Of a stretch of 64,000 nt of DNA, positions 46,651-57,700 are shown in pieces. A program made the translations under genes and the position numbers. The notes beneath the pieces were generated by a model. It was given only the letters and a program-made list of their open reading frames with translations. It made no database searches and was not told the origin of the DNA. The DNA lies in contig JABACO010000016.1 in assembly GCA_013339895.1 (NCBI GenBank), forward strand, positions 1,220,186 through 1,284,185, given 5' to 3'. The DNA is from Ephydatia muelleri. Lineage: Eukaryota > Porifera > Demospongiae > Spongillida > Spongillidae. The first letter of the stretch is position 1, and every line of letters starts with the position of its first letter.

Positions 46651-47426
46651 TATGCAAAGCTGTCTTGTAAAATGCTTTGTGGTTTCAGACATATGTATTA
46701 CTTTCTATGGTTTTAAAAATAGTCAATTCTCCATCACATGATTTTTCGCATATAAAATATATTTATCAATCAAAATTGAACTAATATTAATATTGCACTG
46801 CTTTCATTGTGAAATTCAAACCAATTAATGTACATTACTTTACTTTAAAAGTTGAACTTTAATAGCTCACCTATGTTGACTGAAAGCAATAATCAGTTTT
46901 TGACTGATAATTACTTATAACTATTAATTTTGTTCATCTTGAAAAGTTGGTCATGATTTTAGTTAGAACTGTCGTAACTGTTATGACAAAAAAAAAACAA
47001 AAGCAAAACAAAACAAGACAAAAACAAACAAACAAAACACTAAACATTCATGGCTGCATATGATAGTTTATTTTTTTGCCGTTATCTTACAATTTTAGTA
47101 TTATTATAAGAATGATACTGGCAAAAAATAAACAAACAATATGCTACAATCATGACCAAATATTTAAAATGAACAAATATCTACATACATAACAAAACAA
47201 AAAAGTTATACTGAGGGTATCTTACCCTTGACAGCACAAGGGTAAGGTTGTGTTTGTAAATGGGTTGGTGATGCGATGACCTGATGTAGTTATTTAACTA
47301 TTATAATAATTCCTTTGCACAAATTACTTGCCATGTTTTCAAGCATATAAACAATAAATCAGCTAATTTAACATTTGTAAACATCCTGCATATTATGATG
47401 GCTTCATACATATCTCACTCACAGCT
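46651..47426. other. AT-rich intergenic region
   Basis: Strongly AT-rich with A-rich runs (46990-47040). No ORF, repeat end or RNA gene recognised. It may hold the 3' UTR of the minus-strand Ig gene. Confidence 0.6.
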
Positions 47427-48309
47427 CTACTTACCGCCCACCACCATCAGGTTGACATCTCCTGATTGGTCCGTTCCAAACAGCCTACAAGTGTACACCC
47501 CACTGTCCGATGAGGTCAGTCGAGAGATTGTTAACACAAACACCCTGCTTGTGGTCACATCATTGCCCCCATTCTGAGCAAGCTTGGTTCCATGCCGGTA
47601 CTCAATGCTGTACTTGGATTTGGTAATATCTAGCCTCTTTCTTCCCCTATACCACCAGAGGTCTCCATCAGGATGGATGTACTGGGACATTTCACAACTC
47701 AGCTCCACTTGGGATGCTGTAGTGGCATTGACAGTGATGTTGGTGGGTCCCAACACCTCCAGTTTCACTGTGGAGAAGGAGGGGTGGGAGGAGAGAGAGA
47801 GGGGGAGGGTGATAATCATATACAAGTTACCCCTTCATACCGTCACAATTCACCTAACAGGATCAGTTGGATGGTGGCTGAGTAGGACTCTGACCCATTG
47901 GCTGGTGATGGCTGTATCATACAGGTATAGTTCCCAGCATCAGAGTAACTCAACAACTGGATGATCAGTACTGATCCATACGTGGTTGTGTCATTGAAGG
48001 CTAATGCATTTTGTGACACTAAATACTTCCCCATTGAACTCAAGGCTGTTCCAGCATAGAACCATGTAGCAGTGAACTGAGGAGGGTGCACTACACACGA
48101 AAGTGCTGCGAAGGAAGCTGGAGTATTCGTATGATTCCCCTGTATCACAAGCTTGGAGAGTGGCACCACCTGTAATACTGTGCGGACACCACCATATCGT
48201 GAATTCACTGCCGCCGGCATCTCTGGCCGAACCTACCACTGGATGACAGTCCTGCCACTGCCAGCAACACGATCAAATGGCACGTCTTCATTTCCAACCT
48301 CAGCGCCAT
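47427..48309 (-). CDS. Secreted protein with two immunoglobulin domains
   Basis: Three minus-strand exons (48309-48237, 48177-47854, 47767-47427) join in phase to 245 aa. Exon 1 is a signal peptide (CHLIVLLAVAGLSSS). Exon 2 encodes an Ig domain (ALSCVVHPP...WFYAG...DAGNYTCMI) and exon 3 a second (VELSCEMSQ...GDLWWYRG...DSGVYTCRLF), each with its cysteine pair, core tryptophan and DxGxYxC motif. Several NxT/S sites are present. All domain boundaries are phase 1, as usual for shuffled Ig modules. There is no membrane helix before the stop; GTAAGT overlaps the last codons, so a further exon is possible but none was recognised downstream. Function (adhesion or recognition) is inference only. Confidence 0.75.
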
Positions 48310-48479
48310 GGTTTAGAGGGTAATGGCTGCGTGTCCACTGTATATTTGGGCAGATCGAAAGGAGCTGTCACAAACGGAGTACTGGAGTTCCCTATAGTGA
48401 AAGCGGGAATGTCGATAATTTGCGTAATTACCCTACATAGCTTGATCGGTCTTTTATATACCTAACAAACTCACTTTTC

Positions 48480-49137
48480 CAGCTGTATAGCGCATTCGAT
48501 CTCTTTAAAACGATGTATACTCGATATCGAGAAGAATTTACGTCATGGCTTGCAACAACAGTGCAATGCATGTAATGCATGCATGTACGTCTTCTGTGTT
48601 GTGTGAAGCCTGAGGTGCCACCATATCATATCTTTGAGCGATAAGTGGCTGGTATGAATACCTTAGTGGCGCCTTCGTTTTGACGGGCTTCAATGCTTTG
48701 TTTACAAGAGCGGCCACATTCAGACTATACTGCGCAGGTTAATGATGCAAAATAGTTTAGTAGTCCGAGTTATAAAGTTACATTTTTTAGAGACAACGTA
48801 CTGTTTGGGGCGTGCATCTTTCAAAAGCTGAGGGATGCGAGGGAGCTAGGGTTGCAAAAATAAAAAAAATAGGATGTGATTCGCAGATTCTAGCCTTGTT
48901 TCAATCCTGTATGCCTCGTATAGAGAATGTCTGTTAAGAGAGAAATGCAAGCAATTTAGTCACATGTATAACATGTGACCAATTATATATACCCCCATTG
49001 ATTCGGTGATTCATAGTTTCTGGTCAGGACTATTTCCAATCATGGGCAGGGTATTACCATTATCATGACGTAATGCCATTCTATACATATGTACATGTAG
49101 TAGCCACTCCCCACTATTATTATACGTTAATGACTTA
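48480..49137. other. Intergenic region upstream of the Ig gene
   Basis: AT-rich, unique sequence without a convincing ORF. It includes ATGCATGCATG-type runs near 48568-48590. Confidence 0.5.
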
Positions 49138-49386
49138 TATATATATGGGACAGTTTCCGTCCCACGGTTAAAATGTTATAAAAATGCATCGCGTTTGAAT
49201 CGCTATAACTTCCCAACGGATAACGCTATCGACTTCCTATTTTCAACACTTCATAGTGAAATGGTGCAGTATGAAGTGTTGAAAATAGGAAGTCGATAGC
49301 GTTATCCGTTGGGAAGTTATAGCGATTCAAACGCGATGCATTTTTTGTAACATTTTAATCGTGGGGCGGAAACTGTCCCATATATT
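49138..49386. mobile_element. Foldback element of about 250 bp
   Basis: Arms of about 110 bases are reverse complements with few mismatches: TATGGGACAGTTTCCG at the left, CGGAAACTGTCCCATA at the right, with a spacer of about 25 bases (49250-49275). Flanked by TATA-type sequence. Likely a MITE. Confidence 0.85.
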
Positions 49387-50395
49387 ATACTGTAAACCTG
49401 AATCGACAAATATGCGAGCGTGCCCTCATCTCTGCATGGACACTTAATTTACATGGGTCCACTGCAAACTGAATATGTTCTACACAATAACATTCTATTT
49501 AGTCATTGGCTGTTTAGAAACAGAGCAAGATCCACAAATTGGGTAACAATTGTCTGGCCGCATGTTCAAATCCCATTGAATAGTACAACTTCTCAACAGA
49601 CACCTAAGATCTTTGATGTGCACATCAGCAAGCTCATCATCACACAGGTGTGTACTAGAACCACAACTAAAATAAAGCCACTTAATTTCCTCTCTAGTTC
49701 CTTCTTTTGTTGCTTTTTCTTGGGATAGATTTCACATTCCACATTCCTCACAGTGTTAACATTTCTGGCATGCTGAATGCTAGAAAAAATGGCAATGTCT
49801 TTTTTTTGCTCTTTTGGGTCAAGGATAGCCTACTTCCCTCTGTTGTTTGAGTGCCATATAGCTATTTAAATGGTAGGTAGTGCTCATCCTGTCCTGAGTG
49901 GGGTCAGGAAGCATAGGCACATTTGCAAAAACATCTTGTGGTAGTCGAGGTGATTCCTGCAGAGTGGTGTTGGGGATGTTCCATGCTAGTAATTCGCCAC
50001 GGAATGATAGTTTTTCTTTCTAGTGCACGGTATACGTTTATGAGGCATCGCTTACTAATTGTTCGGAAATTTTTTCTACGTGTTCGTGTAATTAGAATAA
50101 TGGCCGACTTACCAAAAGGCGCGTGGGCAGCTGACCGGAAACTATGAATCAATGAATTGGGGCCTAATGAACTTACATGCGCATGCATGAGTTCCGGAAA
50201 TCAAGTTAAGCATTACGTTATTTACCGCTACAACATTCTTATTTATTTATTCCACTATTATTATTTTTGTATTTTATCCGTTGTTTGTTGCGAGTTAATA
50301 TTCGTCGTTTTCCAGTGGAGGGGGGAGGGCAATTAACAATATAGCAATTCTCCATAGAAGTCTATTGCTCACGTGCGCCCGTTTCTGCTTTACAG
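49387..50395. other. Intergenic region, no supported gene
   Basis: Short open frames exist (for example ATGGCCGACTTACC at 50100, 15 codons) but none has a domain, clean splice sites or repeat support. Confidence 0.5.
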
Positions 50396-51012
50396 TTATA
50401 CACCCTCCTTCCTTCTCCCTTCCTCCTCCTTGTACCTCCTCCCCCTCCCTGTACCCCTCCTGTACCCTCCTCCCCCTCCTTGTACCTCCTCCCCCTCCCT
50501 GTACCCTCCCCCTCCCTGTACCCTCCCCCTCCCTGTACCCTCCCCCTCCCTGTACCCTCCTCCCCCTCCCTGTTGCCTCCTCCCCTCCCTGTACCCTCCC
50601 CCTCCCTGTAACCTCTTCCCCCTTCCTGTAGCCTCCTCCCCCTTCCTGTACCCTCCTCCCCCTCCCTTTACCCTCCTCCCACTCCCTATACCCTCCTCCC
50701 CCTCCCTGTACCCTCCTCCCACTCCCTATACCCTCCTCCCCCTCCCTGTACCCTCCTCCCCCTCCCTATACCCTCCTCCACCTCCCTGTACCCTCCTCCC
50801 CCTCCCCGTACCCTCCTCTCCCTTCCTGTACCCCCTATACCTTCCTCCCCTCCCTGTACCCTCCTCCCCCTCCCTGTACCCTCCTCCCCTTCCCTGCACC
50901 TCCTCCCCTCCCTGTACCCTCCTCCCCCTCCCTGCACCTCCTCCCCCTCCCTGTACCCTCCTCCCCCTCCCTGTACCATCCTCCCCTCTTCCTGTACCCT
51001 CCTCCCCTCTCT
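50396..51012 (+). repeat. Pyrimidine-rich minisatellite
   Basis: About 35 copies of a 15-18-base unit of type CCCTCCTCCCCCTCCCTGTA. One strand is almost pure C/T. Open frames in it are spurious. Confidence 0.95.
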
Positions 51013-51194
51013 CTGGACAGGATCAGCTGTTGAGCATTTAAAGAGGGTCCTAATTCTAAACTTGGGAATTAAATTGAAATGAATACGTTTTAAAATTAAT
51101 TTGCTGCATAGCATAGTATAGTAATGTACATTTAGTCTCTCCATTTTGGCTCACCTCCCATCTCACACACAACTCCACTTACCACCCACGACCG

Positions 51195-52490
51195 TCAGGC
51201 AGACATCTCTGATTGGTCCGTTCCAAACAGCCTACAAGTGTACATCCCATCATCCAATGAGGCCAGTTGAGAGATTGTTAACACAGACACTCTACTGGAG
51301 GTCACATCACTACCCCCATTCAGAGCAAGCTTGGTCCCATTCCTGTACCCAATGCTGTACTTGGATTGGGTATTGTCTAGCTTCTGTTCTCCTCTAAACC
51401 ACCAGAGGTCTCCATCAGGATGGATGTACTGGGACATTTCACAACTCAGCTCCACTTGGGATGTTGTAGTGGCATTGACAGTGATGTTGGTGGGTCCCAA
51501 CACCTCCAGCTTCATTGTGAAGAGGTGGAGGGAGGAGGTAGGGTAGGACCACTTCACTTTAGGTTTGGAATGAGCAAGGACTGGGTATCAAAACACATGC
51601 GGATTTCTGCAACTCCCCAAAACTCATTTATAGGCATCAGTTTACTGATTTTATTCATCATTATACAGCTCCAATGCAAAGTAAGGCAAGTTCATAGCAT
51701 GCACAGATATGCATAAGAGCACAACATGCTGGGAGTTGTTCTGAACATTTACGTTCATTGCTATTGTATGTTCTTAATGTTCCTATACATGCATGCATGT
51801 AGTACAAATCACTATGCATGCTGTGCGGTGCTATAGAATGCTGAACTGGGTCAACCAATGTTTGACATTTTGATCACTGGAGGTGTGGGGGAGGGAAATG
51901 ATTGAAAAACAGCCAATCACACCAAATTCTGCATTTTCTCTCTCTTGTGAACAATGAGTCCAGGTTACTTATCCACAAGAAGAATGACTGGAGCCAGCAG
52001 GATGACCATCCACACCCTGCAGTCTATGTGGAGGTGTCAAAGGCTGTGCCAAATCACAAGGTGGGGTATAGAGAGAGAGAGGGGAGGGGGGGGGGGGGGG
52101 GGGGAGGAAAACACTCAAGGTTCTCAAGGTCACATTATTACAACTATGGATGGATTGTAATTCCCAATAGCACTTGAGGGTTGTACAACTGGATGGACTG
52201 TAATCCCAATAGCACTTGAGGGTAAAATTGAGAACATGTACTTCATAGCAACCTCATGTCTTATAGCCCATTTCATGATTACCTGCAAATGTGACAGTGT
52301 ATGAAAATGGCATTATCCGGACCAATAATCACTTCATCCTTGCTAATAATTTGTATGTGGTGCCGTGGTCACCCCACCTCCAAGACTAAGGGGCCAAGGA
52401 CCGCCTTCTCTCTCCATTCCCTCTTCACATATTGCCACAGCTCACCTAACAGAATCGGTTGGAGAGTGGCTGAGTAGGACTCTGACCCAT
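51195..52490 (-). pseudogene. Decayed partial copy of the two-Ig gene
   Basis: 51195-51515 (minus) is a copy of the second Ig exon at 47427-47767, about 90% identical by eye (KLEVLGPTNITVNATTTSQV). A one-base deletion near 51208 (CTCTGATTGG for CTCCTGATTGG) puts the end out of frame, and the acceptor CAG has become CAA near 51515. At 52441-52490 about 50 bases match the 3' end of the first Ig exon, then stop abruptly. The copy has no signal exon. Confidence 0.8.
52083..52105 (+). repeat. Poly(G) tract
   Basis: An almost pure G run of about 20 bases inside the decayed Ig copy's intron. Confidence 0.85.
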
Positions 52491-53477
52491 TTAGGCCACC
52501 TAAATTGGCCCGGTAGGTCGGAGTAATCTATATGCCCTTTTATATGACAATTGATGAATTGTTGCAAAATTACCTGGGAACATCAGCATGGATCTCAACT
52601 TGGCAACTAAATTCAAAAAATAGTCATAATTGCAAACTGGTTTTAGTGCTATGAAAATCTTCATCAGCCTGGAGAAGGTTGTTTTCTTTGCCGTTGTCTG
52701 CACTCACGTCTGGTGTGGCTGGAGCAATTGGTGGATCTGGGGCTTGAATTAAGGGTTTGCTCAGCTAGGTATCTCAGAATATCTGTACTGACCTTCCATC
52801 TATACTTGAATAAGGAACTCACCAATTAAACATGATGCAATTAATAATTGGGATTGAATCATTAAGAACGAGTGTGGGCCTTTCAAGAGGAGATTCATTT
52901 CAGACTAATTCTAAATCTAAGCATTCATACTTCGTAGTTATTAACTAATGTAGTACACAGCACATGCATGCACAATCACAATGACATCAATGCCGGTCTC
53001 GATCCGCGTGCAAGGCCTGGGCTACACATGGCACTCACTGCATGGATAGAAAAACAATACATGAGTCTGCAAATGATCGTATACGTTAATTTTAGATTGT
53101 ATATGTATTATCCACTCAAAGATGGGGAGATCACCAGTTCCTAGAGCTCGTTCATTGCATGTTGCTTACCTTGTCAATTTGGCATTCAAACAATAATAAA
53201 GCTGAGACACCTCAGCTACGTGACGTGTCGGAGTAGTAAACAGAAGCCGCACTGATGTATAGTAACAGAACGATCTACATGTAGCTACTTAAACGCAGAG
53301 TGTTTCGCCGTTGTTTCACATGCACATATAGAATTCAGCACTAGGTATCCAAACGGGCCACGCGCGCGTTGACGTATACATGCGTGGGGGGCGTGTGTGG
53401 AGTTATATACTGGCATAGCGGTCACGACAAACAAAACATAATTTGATACATAATATATCAGTCACTTTTCTGTGTTG
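52491..53477. other. Intergenic region before the four-TM family
   Basis: AT-rich. No ORF with domain or splice support. Inferred to contain the 3' UTR of copy A at its right end. Confidence 0.5.
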
Positions 53478-54460
53478 CTAAACTGCTGACTTGTCCTTGC
53501 GGTTCACAGACAGGTCGTGTACTTTCCATATGCAAGACACGGCACAAAACACGATCAGTGCTGCTAGGTACACGAAAAAGAGGGCGAGGAGGATGAAGTA
53601 GTTTATGCACGTTTGGCCTTCCGTCTTGACCACCAGCGTCGCCATGTAGGTCCCTACGCCCATCCAGGCAAGGAGGACGCAAAAGCACACGAGAGACAGG
53701 ATGATGCCGGCAATGGCCACGTACGTCACGATCCTGGAGAATAGAGTTGAACACGCGCAGGCGAAGCAACAGCAGTAGAGACAGGTCGCACCCAGCGTGA
53801 CAATGATGATGATACCACTAGACTGTATGCGTGTGGCGCGAGAGAGAGAGGAGGGGATGTGTATCGTGTTCTGTTTTTGTGCTGGCCGAAACGCTCTTAT
53901 TGGGTGACTCACACTGGCCCACCATATGAACGAATTACCGCCGGTACCGATGGAGACGTTGCTTTTGCCGACGCAGGAGGTCGCGCCGGGAAGTTTCGCG
54001 TCTTTTGCTAAATGTGCGTGCGGTGTGTTTTTGTGAGAAGGACTGGGGAAAGCGGAACATACCGATATACGATCCTCCAATCCACAGAACAGCCAAAGCG
54101 ACCCACATCACTACCACGACTGTGGAAGTACGTCAAGAGATTTCAAATTCGCGGCGCCACGGAGGCATATATGCATGCCTACAAGTGACTCCATCGCCAT
54201 TTAACTTACATCCACATGTAGCCGAACCATAAGCTGTACATCGACAAAAACTGAACGCATTGGCAAAGCCACGTTCTAACTTATCGGCGCCTCCTGTGGC
54301 AGCTATAGGAGCGAATCAGGGGGATGGGTACAGAGGGATGGGGAGGGGGAGGGAGAGGGGATGGGACGAAAGAGATCAAATCTAAACAGTCGGCAGCAGG
54401 ACTGTCGGTTTATATGGTGTCATATTAAATCGTTGTCTTACCTCTCCTTTTCCCGGCCAT
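53478..54460 (-). CDS. Cysteine-rich four-TM protein, copy A (unknown family)
   Basis: Five minus-strand exons (54460-54442, 54293-54210, 54119-54063, 54007-53913, 53822-53478), 199 aa, with the same intron phases as copies B and C. The N-terminus is MAGKRR plus a diverged version of the cysteine-rich segment (FCRC only). TM1 is VVMWVALAVLWIGGSYI. A ~30-residue loop contains TSC and a GTGGNSFIWWAS end. TM2 has clustered cysteines (TCLYCCCFACAC). TM3 is CFCVLLAWMGVGTYMATLVV. A loop with GQTCINY precedes TM4 (LLALFFVYLAALIVFCAVSCIWKV). No recognised domain; it is not a tetraspanin (no CCG in the large loop). Head-to-head with the xylose isomerase gene, 321 bases apart. Confidence 0.75.
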
Positions 54461-54781
54461 TTACCAACAGAGTTAACATCCAATTTGTGCCACAATTAAA
54501 GAATTCCAAACTCGCCGCAAAAGCGATCAAAACAGTAATAGCATTTGTTATAGTAATCACGCAACTTTAAGGATTCAGGAAAACGGAGTTTGTACTTACA
54601 GAGAATTAGAGCGCGATCACCGCCATCGTAATGAGCTGCGCTACACCAGAGATACTACACCACCCCCCCAAAAAATTTCGGACCGGCCAGCGCGCGCTCG
54701 CTGTGCTATGAATGATGAAGAGAAACCCATAAGAATGATTTGATCGCGTGACACTAGACGAAAGGAACAGTACAGGAGAGC
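54461..54781. promoter_or_regulatory. Shared divergent promoter interval of four-TM copy A and xylose isomerase
   Basis: A 321-base interval separates the two start codons. It contains a C7A6 run and a GCGCGCTCGC stretch. No TATA box stands out. Inferred from spacing. Confidence 0.4.
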
Positions 54782-57700
54782 ATGTCGTTCGCACCGGTGA
54801 CCAGCCAGAGCGCCGTGGAAGAAAACGGCGGGGAGTATTTTCCAGGTATGATACCCGTTCTGTTCGTTTCAAATAACTAGCTAGTTAAACTGCTCGAAGC
54901 AAAAACTTTGGCGACCACCGCATTACCTTTTCTCGACTTGCAGGCATAAAAAAAATCGAGTACCGTCCCGATGCTGTAGTGAGTGACGTCATGTGCTTCA
55001 AGTATTACAATCCTCAGGAGGTGAGATGGGAGGGGTGGGAACTGTGAAGACAACACCCCACGATCGACTTTCTTGTCGCTAGGTCGTGCACGGTCGAACT
55101 ATGGAGGAGTGGCTGAGATTCTCTGTCTGCTACTGGCACACGTTCAGAGGCACTGGTGAGACGATCGGAATTAATTTATATATACGTGACGAAAGGGCTT
55201 TAGTTCTAGTACGTTCTAGTCCGGCCATTTTTGTGTTGCGCGTTCAGCAACAAGCTCATTCAATGGGTGCAGCCACGAGCGAGCTAGCTAGATAGAGTAT
55301 ATGAAATTATATTCTTTGTCGTTAAAGATATTAATTATGTTATTGCAAAATAATTATTGTAACTCCTCATGGCATGACAGGAGCTGATCCTTTTGGTTTT
55401 CCCACCATGAACCGCCCTTGGGATGACGGTTCAAACTCAATGGAGAACGCCAAACGCCGTCTCAGAGCTGCATTTGAATTCTACCAGAAGCTTGGAGTAT
55501 GTCATACTTTGCATGCAAATGGTCATGCAGGAATGGATGGATATGCAATATTATTAACAGTGCATAAAGTTTATGTAGCCTATAAGTGGAAGTCCTAGCC
55601 ACTGATGTTCATAAACTTTACATCCGCAACATGCAACATCCTAGTTGTGACAGTTTGATGGCATCATCAATATAGGGTTGTGTTTGATTTGAATGATTAA
55701 AACTTGTATATAATTAATAGTTATTTACATTAAGTGCGATGACGAATTATTGCCTTTATGATGATAGAATTATGTGATTAACCACTGAACTTAACCCCTT
55801 TCGCAGGCAAAGCCAATTATTACGGTACACATGTTGTGCAAAAAAAAAAGTGTTGTGCGTTGCAGGAAAACGTAGTTAGCAAACAACTTACACTATATGA
55901 CCAGGTAACAACTGATCAATCATGGTGTTGACTGCAAAGTGTTAACTGTTTAGAGATAAGCAGAGTGGCTTTAGTATAGCACCTGCGGAGCAATATTGCT
56001 CTGTTGCCCATGAAAGAGTTATTATAGCAATTATTTTAATGTGCATGTTGCCCACTTTCGCACCCTGTACGTTAATGTATGGATACTTGCAGATACACAT
56101 GTGCATCACATACCACAGGTATTAAATTAGAAGTGCACACTCACAACTCTACCCTTCTTCTTCACCTCTTCCACTTCTTTCTGCCCTTCCACTATCTGTC
56201 ACATTACAGAACAAGTACTGGACATTCCATGACAGGTAAGTGGGCTGAGTCACTGCCACACAATGGGGAAGTGACCACTATCAATCTATCAGATACTCTC
56301 CTGTTCCTTACCTCCCTCCCCCACCCCCACCCCCCTCTCACTTACAAATTCCCCCAGGGATGTGGCCCCTCTTGGCAAGGACTGGGCCGAGACCAATGTG
56401 TTTCTGGATGAGATCACAGACTACATCGCTGAGCTGCAGAAGCAGACTGGAGTGAAGCTGCTGTGGACCACGTCCAACTTGTTTGCCCACCCTGGCTATG
56501 CCTGCGGAGCCAGCACCAATCCAGACGCACATGTGTTCGCCATGGCCGCAGCCCAGGTGAAGAAAGGGTTGGAGGTGGCCAAGAGGCTTGGTGGAGAGGG
56601 TTTCGGTAAGTTGGGGAGAATGCCATGGGGTATGGTTTATGGGAGGAGCATGCTGTGGGTGGGGACTTAGGACACAGGGAGGGGAGTGACGGACTGCAAG
56701 GGTAATAGATAATTAGAGGATGGGGAGGAGGGGAATAGGGAAAAGGATGAGTCGATCGATGGTAGGAATTTTGTAACTTATTCTGTTTGTTTGTTTTCCT
56801 TTTCTGTCCAGTGTTTTGGGGAGGAAGGGAAGGCTACCAGAGTCTGCTCAACACTGATGTGAAGAGGGAACTGGATCACATGGCTGCATTCTTCCGCATG
56901 GCAATTGGTAAGGTAAAGGGTTATGGTGATCACTTGGGAAGAGAGGGAAGGAGGGAAGGGATGATGGAGAGATAGAGGAGGATGAGAGAGAGATTGAGGG
57001 AGGAGATGGAGGGAGGATGAGGGAGGAGATGAAAGGAGGGATGAGGGAGGAGACAAAGGGAGGGATGAGGAAGGAGACAAAGGGAGGGATGAGGGAGGAG
57101 ATGAAGGGAGGAGATGAAAGGAGGGATGAGGGAGGAGATGAAGGGAGGGATGAGGGGGATGAAGAGAGGGATGAGGAGATGAAGGGAGGGATGAGGGAGG
57201 AGATGAAGGGAGGAGAAGTACTCTAATAAAATTTTGCCACTTGCACAGAATACAAGAAGAAGATTGGCTTCAATGGACAGCTGTATATTGAGCCAAAGCC
57301 CAAGGAGCCCATGAAACATCAGTACGATTATGGTGAGTTGGCATGTAATGTCAAGAGAGAGTGTTGGGTACCCAGTAGTGTGCAAATCACTCTGATGTAC
57401 AAGAGTCCCATTCTTTCTGGTCAGTTGCTTCAATCAATCAACTAACAACACTGGTGTGCTTTTCTGATTTCTCCTAATAAATCACTATAGCTCATGTTTC
57501 CTGAAGTTTGATTCCTTCTAATAAATTACAGGTTTCTTCTCTTATTAAAATCATGTGCTACTTTCTTTCAAAAACATTACTTATTCTATTTTTCAGTTTT
57601 CTTCCCCATATCATTCCTTCCCCTAGCCCTCTCCTCTCCTTCCCCTAGCCCTCTCCTCTCCTTCCCCTAGCCCTCTCCTCTCCTTCCCCTAGCCCTCTCC

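Noticed and set aside
49904..50188. 94-codon minus-strand frame and a 15-codon plus frame (MADLPKGAWAADRKL)
   Set aside because: No recognisable domain, no paired splice sites leading to further coding sequence, no repeat support.
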